Source of the DNA: Sthenelais limicola
Taxonomy: Eukaryota > Annelida > Polychaeta > Phyllodocida > Sigalionidae
Length of the DNA: 64,000 nt
Direction: 5' to 3'
NCBI GenBank assembly: GCA_942159475.1
Contig: OW804100.1
Coordinates: forward strand, 6,216,127-6,280,126
Below the pieces are notes generated by a model. That model saw only the letters and a list, made by a program, of their open reading frames with translations, was not told where the DNA came from and searched no databases. Positions 44,390 to 55,258 of the stretch are shown here, in pieces. Every line of letters begins with the position of its first letter. The first letter of the stretch is position 1. The position numbers and the translations under genes are program-made.

Positions 44390-44520
44390 ACCCTCTTTAA
44401 GGACCCCCTTTAAGGGACCCTCTGGAAGAGCTATGGCTGCCATAGAAGAGGGCAAACCCATTTTCGGTGTAATTTATCTTATGTACTGTTTTCTGGAAAT
44501 AAACAATATACATACATACA
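44390..44520 (+). repeat. Interspersed repeat R3, copy 3 with ACAT tail
   Basis: GGGACCCTCTGGAAGAGC, ATTTTCGGTGTAATTTA and TTCTGGAAATAAACAATATA, followed by several ACAT units. The AATAAA plus microsatellite end suggests a LINE or SINE 3' terminus for this family. Confidence 0.55.
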
Positions 44521-44528
44521 TACAATAT

Positions 44529-44764
44529 GGATCAGATTTTCAGAAAATGTACAATTTACAGTTCTACACATCTCTCGAATTCTGCTAAATTAGAGTGAAG
44601 AATGATGAGTACTGAGTATATCTGAGTCTATTCTGTATTGTATTCATTCAATAAAGCTGTCTGATTATGTTGAACTGTATTTTTTTAACCTCATTTTTGT
44701 CTTAAATGTGGGTTATTTGAAAGGATTGGTGAAGGCGAATTGTGCATTTTTTGACGATCTGACC
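44529..44764 (+). mobile_element. MITE-A copy (A2)
   Basis: GGATCAGATTTTCAGAAAAT and the inverse ending CTGACCC. It abuts the LINE-3 reading frame immediately to the right, so it marks the truncation or insertion point of that LINE. Confidence 0.82.
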
Positions 44765-47240
44765 CATTTGTCCCAAATTAGTGATAACAAAATATTCTGG
44801 CAACAAGTTCAAAAACTATTACCAAAAAAATCTAACAACACTGGGAATGAGATAAACATAGTTGACAGCACCACTACCCGTCCAGTTAAAAAAGAAATGA
44901 CCGCTGATTATTTCAATTGTTATTTCTCCACTATTGGAGAAAAATTAGCATCAACAGTGCATGATAATTGGCAGTTTTAAGGCGACAAGCCAAACTGCTC
45001 CATTGAGGTAATTACCACAACCACTGAAGAGGTTCTGAAATCTGTTAAACTGATTGACTGCAACAAAAGCAGCAACATAAAAGATTTAAAAACAACAGTA
45101 ATTAAGAAGCACTCTTGGTGCTACCTGAGCTGCTAACTCATATCCTAAATTGCATATTCAGAAGTAGCGAGATTCCAGCAAACCGGAAGATAGGCAGTGT
45201 CACACCTCTCTTTAAAGGAGGAGATCCCTCTCAGATCACAAATTATAGACCCATTACCCAATTACCAATTCAAGCTAAACTACTGGAAAAAATTATCCAC
45301 AATAGATTGATAAATTATTTCGAGGAAAATAACTTGTCTCCAAACCAAAATGGTTACAGAACAAACAGATCCACCATGGATACTGTATCTGATTTAACAG
45401 ACGATATTAGAATTGGCAGAAATAGTGGCTGTTCAACTGCATCAGTTTTCTTTGACTTAAAGAAAGCCTTTGATACAGTCAACCACAAGACTATAGGAGA
45501 TAAGTTAAATATTTATGGTGTTAATGGCTCCCTACTGTCTTTATTGAAAAACTACCTAACTGACAGAAAACAGATAAGTATTTGTAAAGATGTAATTTCA
45601 TCACCACACGATATAGCCTGTGGAGTCCCACAAGGATCCATATTAGGTCCTTTGCTCTTTCTTATATATGTAAACGATGTGACTTCTTGTCTCAAACACT
45701 GTAAAGTCAAACTATTCGTGGATGACACTGTCATTTATGTATCGGGCAAGGAAATAGAGACCATAAATGAAAGATTACAACAAGATTGCACGAACTTCCA
45801 GTCCTGGTGCACCAAAAACAAATTATCCCTTAATGTAGGCAAAACTAAGTCAATGTTATTCTTTGGCAACAATGCAGAGATAAACATATCCTTGAACGAA
45901 CAAGAAATTCAGAGTGTTCTAAATTATAAATACCTGGGGATCATCCATATAATATAAAGCTAGAGCGATTTCTAGGAAAGGAGGTAGAAAAGAAATGGTA
46001 GAAAGAAGGTTTTCTTTGTCCGGAATGTTCTCGGAATTTGTTGAATTACAAACTACTTTACTCATCTGTAGATGTCAATCCCCCCTCTCTGGATGTCGTC
46101 GTATGTGGTTTGTGAGGGTATTTGGGGTGGAAATGTGGTTTTGAAGCCTTTTTAAAATTGCGATCTCTTCACTCTATTTATAGCCTGGGAAAGACCCTGT
46201 GAGATACTACGTCATTTCCCACAACCTACGTCCAGGGGGACCTAACTATAAGTGACCAGCCAAACAGAAGGGGACCCCAGGGTCAAATTTTCCAATTTGG
46301 GTTTATTATAGATTCTGAATCTGCATGTCCCCCTGGAAAATAGTTGAAAAGTCCCAGAATTTGAAATATGGGCTTTTTTGTAAAGTTATGTGAGTTTTCA
46401 GTAGATGCTCTCAAATAGGTTGGGGGAGTGACTCATTTTCCTGTGACACATCACATGTACAAAAAATAAATATCAAAAAATTGGTTTTGGTTTAAATGAC
46501 AGCGATGTACAGAAGGGGAAATGAGCATTATAAAAGGGAAATCGGAGATGGGGTTGGGAGAGAAAAACAGGTATGAAAGTCAGAGAAGAGGGGGAGGGAA
46601 AAGAGGGAGAGGGGGAAATGTGGGGAGAGAGGGGGACCGTCCGGAGGACGGGTACTTTTCTAGTACTAGATAAGAATCTAACTTTCAAAGACCAAGCATT
46701 ATACACAATAAAGACTACTTCTCATAAGTTATACCTTCTGAGAAGAATTGCAAGGTTTCTACCATCACTTGTCCTCCAAAGGGTGTACAAGGTGTATATT
46801 TTGCCAATTCTGGATTATGGTGACCTATTGTATGACACCAATGTTGTAAAACATCTGAACAGACTGCAAATCATTCAAAACAAATGTATAAAGATAGCAC
46901 TTAAAGTACACATGAGAAGCCTTACCATGTTAATTCACGGAATTATTAATGTACCATTACTTTGTGACAGAAGGAAAACACATCTGCTACAATTTGCTTA
47001 TAGAAGAAGTAGAAAAGAAATATACATTGATCAGAGAGGAGGCAGAACGAGACAATGGAATGCTCCTGTATTAAAAATTGAAAAACCAAAATTGACTTCA
47101 TACAAAAGCAGTATACAATTCAGAACAGCCTCTTTATGGAATAATACCGCAGCTGATGTTAGAAATATTCAAACATATGAAGCATTTAAAATATTAACAA
47201 AACAAGAATCCCTTATTCCAATGTACAATTTGTAACAGCA
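44765..47240 (+). pseudogene. LINE-3 reverse transcriptase, 5'-truncated and split
   Basis: Plus-strand relic with no endonuclease. 44770-44980: IFWQQVQKLLPK and TADYFNCYFSTIGEKLAS, then a TAA and a frameshift near 45110. 45115-45946: SVTPLFKGGDPSQITNYRPI, NQNGYRTNRST, VFFDLKKAFDTVNH, ACGVPQGSILGPLLFLIYVN, catalytic FVDD (usually YADD; the first two positions are F and V) and LNYKYLGI. The frame is cut there by about 0.7 kb of foreign sequence and resumes near 46660 with LDKNLTFKDQ, VYKVYILPILDYGDLLYDT, LQIIQNKCIKIA, then SLWNNTAADVRNIQTYEAFK, ending at 47232. YLGI and LDKNLTF would be adjacent in an uninterrupted element. Confidence 0.85.
45950..46658. mobile_element. Unclassified insertion inside LINE-3
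   Basis: About 0.7 kb separating two RT segments that should be contiguous. It includes a purine-rich block (46530-46635) and a CCGTCCGGAGGACGG palindrome near the right edge. No clear TIR or target duplication and no frame. The exact borders are uncertain by a few bases. Confidence 0.55.
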
Positions 47241-47764
47241 CACATCTTATTCAAGTCTATCCGTCTATTATAGTAACAGACAAACAAAATTGACAAACCT
47301 TGCCTTCCATTTCTCCCTCCCTATCTCATCCTCTTCATTCAACAAATCATTCTGTTTTTTATCATTTATTTGATCCTACTTCTACGCACAATTGCTCTAA
47401 GTCCATCGAAAATGAGACCAGTAAAAGGCACTTTATCGGTATACCAGCAAGAGGTATTGAGCTTGAGCTGAGATATTATGCCTATTGTGAGTTATAAAGT
47501 CTATGTGCATGAATAACTTATGTCAAAGATCCTCCTCCAAACGTTCAAACACTCAATTATATGTTAACTCATAATAAACCTTTTCAAAAAAGAAAAAAAA
47601 TATGTGAATATAATGAAAAGAACAATTATTGGAAACTTATGCTTCCAGTCTACAAAACGATATTACTGTCTGAGTGATCATCCATAACTAATAACGTTGA
47701 ACCCTACCACACTGACTGGCACAGCTCTGGCGCACTGATTGGGAACAGCAAGGTCTTTTGTGTT
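47241..47764. other. LINE-3 3' flank, unassigned
   Basis: May include the LINE 3' UTR up to an A-rich run near 47590. Otherwise nothing recognised. Confidence 0.35.
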
Positions 47765-47922
47765 TCTTTGTTGACTGTGAAAATTCTAAAAATCTGTGGG
47801 AACAATCTTGATGTTCATAGATTCCACTGCTTATTTAAATAGGGTTTGTGAGACGACAAACCTATATTGAGAAAACATGGTAACACAATTGAAATATTAT
47901 TTTGGGGGTCCAGGTTACAAAT
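47765..47922. repeat. Interspersed repeat R5, copy 2
   Basis: TTTGTTGACTGTGAAAA to GGGGGTCCAGGTTACAA, the inverse of 26024-26105. As there, it runs straight into a MITE-A end. Confidence 0.65.
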
Positions 47923-48502
47923 GGGTCAGATTTTTAGAAAATGTACAATTTGCCTTCACCAATCTTCTCAAATAACCCAAATTTCAGACGAGAATAAAGT
48001 TCAAAATACAGTTCAACCTAACCAAACAGATTGCTAGAATCAATGCAATGATGAATATACTCGAATTTACCTATACAAGTTACAAAGTGGAAATTGGCGA
48101 TTCGAAATCAGGAGATTCTGGAAATTTTGAATCAATCATAAAACTTTGGTAGGACCCAGAATTCAACGTTTACCAACTAAATGATGGACTATTAAAATAA
48201 CCATTAAACATGAAGCCAGGCCATCAGCTCCATAGGCTTTGCACTATGTGATTGATTGCTCAATTTCTCAAAAACTGGCACGAATATCATGGAGAACCTT
48301 TAGGATATTATAATGTAGACTATTAGCAATAGGAAACTGCTCACGAAAAGTAGTGCCCAAAATCCAGAACGAAATTCACTTTCTAGCGACATTCTGGGTC
48401 TCAGCTGATAGCCTACTAGTATTGACCAAATTGCAGCCTAATTTAGCAGAATTTACTAAATGTGTACAGCTGCCAATTGTACATTTTCTGAAAATCTGAC
48501 CC
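47923..48502 (-). mobile_element. MITE-A copy (A3) interrupted by a 345-bp insertion
   Basis: AAAT on both outer sides (47919-47922, 48503-48506). The core breaks at ...GAATTTACCTA (about 48071) and resumes at CTAGTATTGACCAAATTG (about 48414). The inserted 345 bp has no frame and no obvious inverted ends. Confidence 0.85.
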
Positions 48503-49010
48503 AAATAACAACTCCACAATAATGGGCTGGATAGTACTGCAAGTTAGGCAGCTATACAGAGACAAAACTAGTTCACAATGGCGAATTGTTGTTTAAATCA
48601 TCTTAGCAGATCTAAAATCGAGATGTCAGATAGTTCACTATCACAATAACAAATTGACAAAAGGTGAAAAAAAAGTCCAAGAAGATTGGAGAAAAGTATT
48701 TGCTGAGTTATGTGAAGGGTGCGAAATAAACACCAAAAAGCGAAATTTAATCTGAAATCATTGAGATTAGTTGTATGGCCTGCCATATTTTTGCTGCGCT
48801 GACTATTCGTTTTTTTCTTCACTCTAATACTTCCAGCAATAAATCTAAACGAAGCAACTTAGCGAGGCGAAATAAGTCCATAGCGGTAGAGTTTAGTGAT
48901 CTGGTAATGTGATACAACCATCCCCACTTGGTTCATATAAAGCTTCAAAGCAAGATACATCATGAGCTGAAACCGGAAGCAGTACTCTCGCTAAAGGAAA
49001 AAGATGTAAC
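48503..49010. other. Unassigned stretch
   Basis: No gene or repeat recognised. Confidence 0.35.
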
Positions 49011-49209
49011 CAAAATGTACAATTCGCCTTCACCAATCCTCTCAAATAACCCAAATTGAAGCCAAAAATGGGCTTCAAAATGCAGTTTAACATATGCGAT
49101 ACCAAATATACTCAGATATACTCGGTATTCTTCATTTTTCAGCATAATTTAGGAGAATTTCTCTAAATGTGTAGAGCTGCCAATTGTACATATTCTGAAA
49201 CTCTGACCC
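49011..49209 (-). mobile_element. MITE-A copy (A1), left end missing
   Basis: Starts at AAAATGTACAATTCGCCTTC without GGGTCAG. The right end CTCTGACCC is present. Confidence 0.75.
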
Positions 49210-49775
49210 AGATGTGATCAAGGAAAGTGGAAGGAGGACTTCCGGTTACTAATCTTAAGCGACAGGGTGCTCGGAGCCTAGCTCCCCAAAGTTTTATCCT
49301 TTTTTTCAGATTCCAGAAGTGATAGAGTTTCTAAAAGTGGTTAGAATGGACAGTTCATACGCAAGATCAAAGTGGTGCTTCAAATCAGTGGAAAATCATT
49401 CTGGATTAACAAATAGAGAGACTTTGAAAATCGAAGCGTACAACGTGGTTGCCGCCATTGTACCAGCGCTACTAAGCTGGGATTATCCCGGGATTATTGC
49501 CCATCTAACCGGAGCGAAACGCCTTAAAAGAACTGTCGCCCTGGATTACGATTTGAGGAATGTTTATTTAAAGACACATGCTTTAACACTGCGGATTAAT
49601 GTTTATACAGTTTAAATCTTCGCGGGACAAGCGTGGATTAGCTATATAGGTCGGACCTTGTCACGTGGAGTATATAGTATAGACTAGACACACTGGACAG
49701 TAAGTGAGTAGAGGCGCCACCTCGTGATATATAATTATAAGACTTGCACTCTTCTTTCCTCCTTCCTCCACCACT
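49210..49775. other. Region upstream of the 171-codon frame
   Basis: It holds a 98-codon plus-strand frame (49319-49615) with unbiased composition (LTNRETLKIEAYNVVAAIVP) and no recognisable domain. A pyrimidine stretch CTCTTCTTTCCTCCTTCCTC directly precedes the next start codon. Confidence 0.3.
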
Positions 49776-50291
49776 ATGGGTGAAGAGGGAGAATCCCCTG
49801 GGGAGTTAGGCCTCTTGGCACTGGTGGAAAAAATGAGGGTCGAATCTCTGGAATACCACCGAAAAACTCAGGAAAACTATAAAACCCTATTCAGATTGCT
49901 GGAGAAACGTGAAAAATTGCTTGAGAAATGTGATGAAGTTGAAGGTGGTGTAAGATACAACGAGGTGGATGATGAAGTTGAAGTGGATGTAAGTTCCAAC
50001 AAGGTGGATGTAAGTACCAACAAGGGAGCCATGCTGGAGGACCAGAAGTCCAACCTCAAGGTACTGTTGGAAAGGCCTGATAACATTGAGAAGAATGATT
50101 ACCTAGAACAGATGATGACAGAGCAAAGAGCTGCAGAACTCATTCAGAAAATATATTCCCCAGGCAACGAATCCCAAGACAACCTATACACTGAAGTCTC
50201 CAACATTATTGAAAAGCTCTTGGCTTTCCCAGGCACAAAAATAAGGAGATATTATAGAGTAATTGGACAGTTGTGGTTGGATACAGGTTAG
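49776..50291 (+). CDS. Unidentified acidic, charged protein
   Basis: 171 residues. I do not recognise the family. The N-terminal part is helical and charged (LALVEKMRVESLEYHRKTQE, LLEKREKLLEKC), likely a coiled coil. An Asp/Glu/Val-rich repeat follows (EVDDEVEVDVSSNK, with VDVSTNK repeated) and then a second helical part (EQMMTEQRAAELIQKIYS). The ATG sits after a pyrimidine tract. The stop is preceded by ACAGGTTAGA, which could be a splice donor, so this may be one exon of a gene or a retroelement gag-like frame. An AATAAA lies 530 bp downstream (about 50822), followed by A-rich sequence, compatible with a retrocopy. No neighbour supports any of these over the others. Confidence 0.35.
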   Translation: MGEEGESPGELGLLALVEKMRVESLEYHRKTQENYKTLFRLLEKREKLLEKCDEVEGGVRYNEVDDEVEVDVSSNKVDVSTNKGAMLEDQKSNLKVLLERPDNIEKNDYLEQMMTEQRAAELIQKIYSPGNESQDNLYTEVSNIIEKLLAFPGTKIRRYYRVIGQLWLDTG

Positions 50292-51770
50292 ACTGGCCAA
50301 CATATATCAGGCAGCTTCTGGAGCAGAAGAATAGGTTGAGTGTTCTTGTTCTAGAAAACAATATTCCTCATAATTCCTTGAAATGGTGATGAAACGGATA
50401 TCATTCAATATATTATGAATAAGTTGGTATAAACACATGGAAGAGACAAATCTTTGAACATTGTTCTTTCATGCTTGAGTCATTTTTATGTGTCCTTTGT
50501 AATTGAGTATTATCATAATGGCACTATATAAGAAGTAGGAATACGTTTTAAGGGAGGTAGAAGTTAATGACCAATAATAATGGCAGTTGATATAGTCCAC
50601 TTTTACATGTTTTTGTGGGGTTATCCAGGACAAAATATGTTGTTCATTTAACTGCCATGATCCGTTCTATATGTAACATCAGAATTAAAATCGCTGCACA
50701 GTTACCATGGAAAAAGAAAGAAGAAAAGGAGATATTACTAATGTTTATATCATTCAATTATTGTTCAAGCTTGTTCAGTCAGCTTGATGTAACTTGTTTC
50801 GAATATGTCCCAGTTTGGTAATAAAATCGTTTTGGAAAAATAAAAATTAAAAAATATATGGGTCATTTGATATAGTAATTAATATCTACAGTGCCCTTAA
50901 AAAGAATGTATATAATGCTCTCATTCTAGTTTTAAATGAGGAGTCTGATCTTATTGTAATAAATTAAATCTGGAGATAAATTATGACAGATCGCTACTGG
51001 TCAAGATTGTTTGGGACAAGCTACTTAAGTGATGAGATATGGAGAGACACATATATAATACATGGTTTAACAATATCCTGTGCCTTAGAGCATAGATAAT
51101 TTATAATTGTTCTATACTTCCGGATAAAAATGTAAGCGGTTTATATTCATAAATGTATATTCATTAGGTGAGTATATGGTGAAACCTAGGGTTATAACAC
51201 AAATGATAAAACCAAAATAAAGGTTGTTTTAGCGTTGTAGAGGCCAAGACGGCAGGTTAAGGAAATGAAGCGGATTTGCAAAAATAAAAAAATATATCAG
51301 GTCCCTTCCCCCTTCTGCAAAGGGGGTGGAGTAATGTATGACAGGTATATTTATCCTCGATGTAACACAAATGAAGAAAACTGTCTACATGTGAAAGAAA
51401 TAAATGGATGTTGCAAAAATAAAAGAAAAATGATAAAAAAGAAAGTGTGTTTAAAGAAAGTGTGTTTTGAAGGTTCTCATAATCTATAAGATGCATTGAG
51501 ATTGTATGTTCAATAGAAAAATCAACAAACAAGTAATGAGCATCTATATGTGATTCAAGTAACAAATTATTTCGGTAGAAATATAGCTGTAGTCTGTGTG
51601 TATTAGCCAAACCTTGGTCCCAAATTGTATCAAACAGAAGAGAAAAATGGTCCAAGTGAACATCTCCGAGTACATTGAGCTATTAAAGTCTTAAGTAAAG
51701 AATTCATCATTGTCAATGTTCCCTACAGCAAAACGACAAAAAATATATTTAGTTGTATTGTGTATTGTGA
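50292..51770. other. Unassigned stretch
   Basis: No gene recognised. The 132-residue minus-strand frame (51257-51655) is rich in F/L/S from AT-rich DNA and has no convincing domain. Confidence 0.35.
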
Positions 51771-51774
51771 AAAC

Positions 51775-52060
51775 TGTATAATCATGTCGTAATAAAGATC
51801 CATTGTTCAAAAAGAAATAAAAAGATAAGAGCAACAGAAGCAGAAAGAAAATAGAGCTGATTGTAATTCTAGATGTCTATCGCTCTAGGTCGATGGGATT
51901 TGTTGATAAGCTGAATAAAGATAAGTTTGTAAAAAGAAAAAAAAAGGAAAGTGGAAGGAACTCGTTTATATGTGATCTCTTCCGAGGAAAGAACCGTTGT
52001 TGACATATTGAATAAAGTTTTGTAAAAAAAAAAATAAAAAAATAAAAAATAACGATGACG
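51775..52060 (+). repeat. Three successive A-rich retroelement-type tails
   Basis: ATAAAGATCC then an A-rich end (about 51795-51825); GATAAGCTGAATAAAGATAA plus an A-rich run (51905-51950); and GACATATTGAATAAAG plus an A-run (52000-52048). The last two share the word TGAATAAAG and their spacing to the A-run. Confidence 0.5.
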
Positions 52061-52399
52061 ATTGTTCGTTTGCATTCTTTTTTTTTCCGCGGACGTGGTA
52101 TTTTACATTTACCCCCTCCACAGAGAAACACCAAGCTAAGTATTTATAATATTTGTTTCTATTCACTTTCAGGCCAAGACATTTAACAAATGAATATTCA
52201 AGTGTAATGACGTATTGTCCACCATGGACGTGCTTCATACGGTGCCTATAAAAATGACAAAAACAATATCTCTTAGGGAGATCTACAATACAATGTGACA
52301 TGAGATATTAACTCCTGTATTAGCCACAAAAAAAGGCTTTTATTAGGAGTAAAAACTGAAAATAACGGACACAAATCCCCGAAAACCAATATTTTCGAT

Positions 52400-52700
52400 A
52401 AATTAGAGGGATGTTTTGTCCCCAATCTGAAAGGATATAAACGTGAAATAGGAAAAATAAAAAATATCCAAGACTTTTCTTTTTGGAATATCCAATACCT
52501 TTTTGTCAACTTTCTTTTCCTTTTTGCCAATGTCCTTTTCCTTTTCGGATTATCATTTTCCTTTTAGGAATATACTTTTCCCTTTTGGAATATCCTTTTC
52601 TTTTTGGAATATCCTTTTCCTTTTCCGAATATCCACTCCTTTTCCAAATATCCACTCCTTTTCACCCAAATGTACCATGATGTATTCCTACCCCAACATG
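52400..52700 (-). repeat. Interspersed repeat R2 (right copy) with TTTTGGAATATCC expansion
   Basis: Inverse of 2664-2890: CCCAATCTGAAAGGATAT, AAGACTTTTCTTTTTGGAAT and CACCCAAATGTACCATGA. Between them the motif CCTTTTTGGAATATCC has expanded into 6-8 degenerate copies (52495-52650). Confidence 0.7.
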
Positions 52701-52702
52701 AC

Positions 52703-52790
52703 TGGGAGGGAGAAGGAGTGTGAGCGGGGGAGGGGGGGGGGAGGGGGAGGGGAGAGGCAGAGAGGCAGAAAGAGAAAGGAAGAGAAGATG
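52703..52790. repeat. Purine-rich low-complexity tract
   Basis: GGGAGGGAGAAGG and long G runs, the opposite-strand counterpart of the pyrimidine array beside the left R2 copy. Confidence 0.85.
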
Positions 52791-52893
52791 TATTGGATGT
52801 GTTATGTAACACTGCTACACTACAAAGATAGCTGGTGGGCCCCCACTCAGGGGTAGTGGATAATGTTACGTAACACTGAGCCACTACTCATGT

Positions 52894-53128
52894 GGGTTAG
52901 ATGTTAAGAACATGTACAATTCATCTTCACCAATCCTCTCCAATAACCCAAATTTCAGACCAAAATAAAGTTCAAAATACAGTTCAACCTAACCAAACAG
53001 ATTGCTAGAATCAATGCAATGCCAAATGTACAGGTATTTACATAATATTGACCAAATTGCAGCCTAATTTAGCAGAATATACTAAATGTGTACAGCTGCC
53101 AATTGTATATTTTCTGAAAGTCTGACCC
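52894..53128 (-). mobile_element. MITE-A copy (A3)
   Basis: Complete. ATGT on both sides (52890-52893, 53129-53132). Confidence 0.87.
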
Positions 53129-53144
53129 ATGTCTGCTTTTGTAT

Positions 53145-53492
53145 GGGTAGAAAAGGAGTGTCCCAGGGAGGACACCAATGAGAAAAGATGGTCAAATCTA
53201 GACATAGGAGTCACAGCAGCCAGACATGGCTTTTCATGTAGGGGAAATAGGAAAAAAGGTGCAGTGATATACTTTTCGGTGGTGAATATCTAAGGGAAAT
53301 AGTGGAAAAGGAGGCTGACATGGGAAAATCGACACTGACATGGAACTTTTTGTTCTGGAAATAGTAAAATCTTCCCGGAAATAGGAAGAAAGCAGTTGGA
53401 AAAGAACTATAGTATGTGAAATAGCATGTACCACAGAGGAAAGGTCTGTACCGATTTCATCATTTGTACATATGTCTACTTTGGGACGCAAC
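53145..53492 (-). repeat. Interspersed repeat R1 (right copy)
   Basis: Inverse of 864-1245; shares AAAAGCCATGTCTGGCTG, AGTTCCATGTCAGTG and TGCGTCCCAAAGTAGACATA in reverse complement. The 86-residue minus-strand frame corresponds to the plus-strand frame of the other copy but has no known domain. Confidence 0.7.
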
Positions 53493-53656
53493 AAGGGCTA
53501 GACAAACTAAGGAAGAATTCAGCCATACATGAGAACGGTTCTAGATGTGATAAACAATAAACTTCAGAGAAAAACATAAAACACACTTGACACAGTTTAA
53601 TACTGCTTCATGTGTGTCTTGTAGACAGCTCTAAACATGAGGCACAATTCCTAGAT

Positions 53657-53891
53657 GGGTCAGATCTCCAGAAAATGTACAATTCACCTTCACCAATTCT
53701 CTCAAATAACCCAAATTTAAGACGGAAATCAGGTTCAAAATACAGTTCAACATAACCAGACAGCTTTATTGAATGAATACAATACAGAATAGACTCAGAT
53801 ATACTCAGTATTTATCATTTTTCTCTCTAATTTAGCAGAATTTGAGAGATGTGTAGAACTGTAGATTGTGCAGTTTGTGAAAGGTTGACCC
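53657..53891 (-). mobile_element. MITE-A copy (A2)
   Basis: GGGTCAGATCTCCAGAAAAT and the inverse ending GTTGACCC. Flanks do not match. Confidence 0.8.
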
Positions 53892-55022
53892 ATAATGACG
53901 CCGTTTCTCCCTATACCAATCACTCAACTCAACCTTAGATCCACCATCGGCTGTCACAATAACACCTTTACCCACCAACTAATTTTTGAATATTCATATT
54001 ATCGTGTTATAATATTGCACCCGTTGCTACGCAACACGTGCAATATTTACGGTCCTTCTTATATCTAGGAAACTGCATCTAGAGTTCATATTCACTATAC
54101 TAATGTTAGTTGAATTATATATAAAGATTGTGACGGAATAGGTTAATAACTATAAGATCACAGGGAAGATAAAAACATCATCAGAAAAAAAAAGAAAATT
54201 GTTAAACTAGCAATGATAACAGCTAGGGACACCCTGGAAGACCTGCGAAGGCAAATCCGCAGATGGATATTATCTTTGATTAAATTGTAAAATGATTGTC
54301 CAATTTCTAGACGTGATGTAAAATGAATCTGGAAATAAAACTATTACAACAACAATGTCACAATGCCTCTGCTTTTTTTGCTTTTTGTTTAAAGTATCAA
54401 CTGTTTGTTCATCTTGGCAACAAATCCTCTCTCTGAGTGAGTAACATCTAGATTTTACAACTCACCTTTCATACTCATCTGAGCTGTGAAATTATCCCTT
54501 TTCATTTCACTCTGGGAGGTAAGAATATGTAAATACACGTATTACTTTAGCTACAAAAATATATTCATGGTCTGCTACGTCTACCTTTTTCTGCGACAAC
54601 TATATTTCTGTTCCATTACTTTAGTGCGGTAATGAAGGATCCTCCACACCTGCGGCATACGCCGGTACTAGCTAGGTCACATACATGTATAATTAGCTAG
54701 GTTACATGATATATTATGGTCATACTCTGGATGCTTCTCAGAGTGAACTCCGCAGTTGTCATCTTCCTCGGCAGATGGCAGTGTAACCTACGTACGCTCA
54801 TTTGTTTTTCAAATTCATTTAAGGCCAATATGTCATTGTACTTTCAATAAATCTTAATCAGATACCTTACACAACTCATTTGAAATAGTGAGTCGGCCAC
54901 ATTATCAAAGGGACGGACGATCTCAGCGTATAAAATACATTGAGAGGGCCATTAATTCCTTTTAAGTATCGCATTATAACAGAAATATATATATGTTTAT
55001 TGAATAAAAGTTTTGTATACAT
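53892..55022. other. Unassigned, with a possible LINE tail
   Basis: 54195-54350 (GACACCCTGGAAGACC through TGGAAATAAAACTATTACAA) resembles a plus-strand retroelement 3' end. The rest is unrecognised. Confidence 0.35.
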
Positions 55023-55258
55023 GGGTCGGATTTTCAGAAAATGTACAATTGGCAGCTGTACAGATTTAAGACATTCTCCTAAATTAGGCTGTAAAATGAG
55101 GAATACCAGGTATATCTGAGTATATTTGGTATCACATTGATTTAAACTATCAGTTCTGTCATGTTAAACTGCATTTTGAAGCTTATTTTTGTCTTAAATG
55201 TTGGTTATTTGAGACGAATTGTGAAGGCGAAAATCTACATTTTCTGAAAATATGGCAC
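55023..55258 (+). mobile_element. MITE-A copy (A1)
   Basis: GGGTCGGATTTTCAGAAAAT; the right end is altered to TATGGCAC. ACAT on both sides (55019-55022, 55259-55262). Confidence 0.82.

Noticed and set aside
51257..51655. 132-residue minus-strand frame with WDQG near its start
   Set aside because: It faintly recalls LINE tails, but most of it is F/L/S from AT-rich DNA and no second motif follows.
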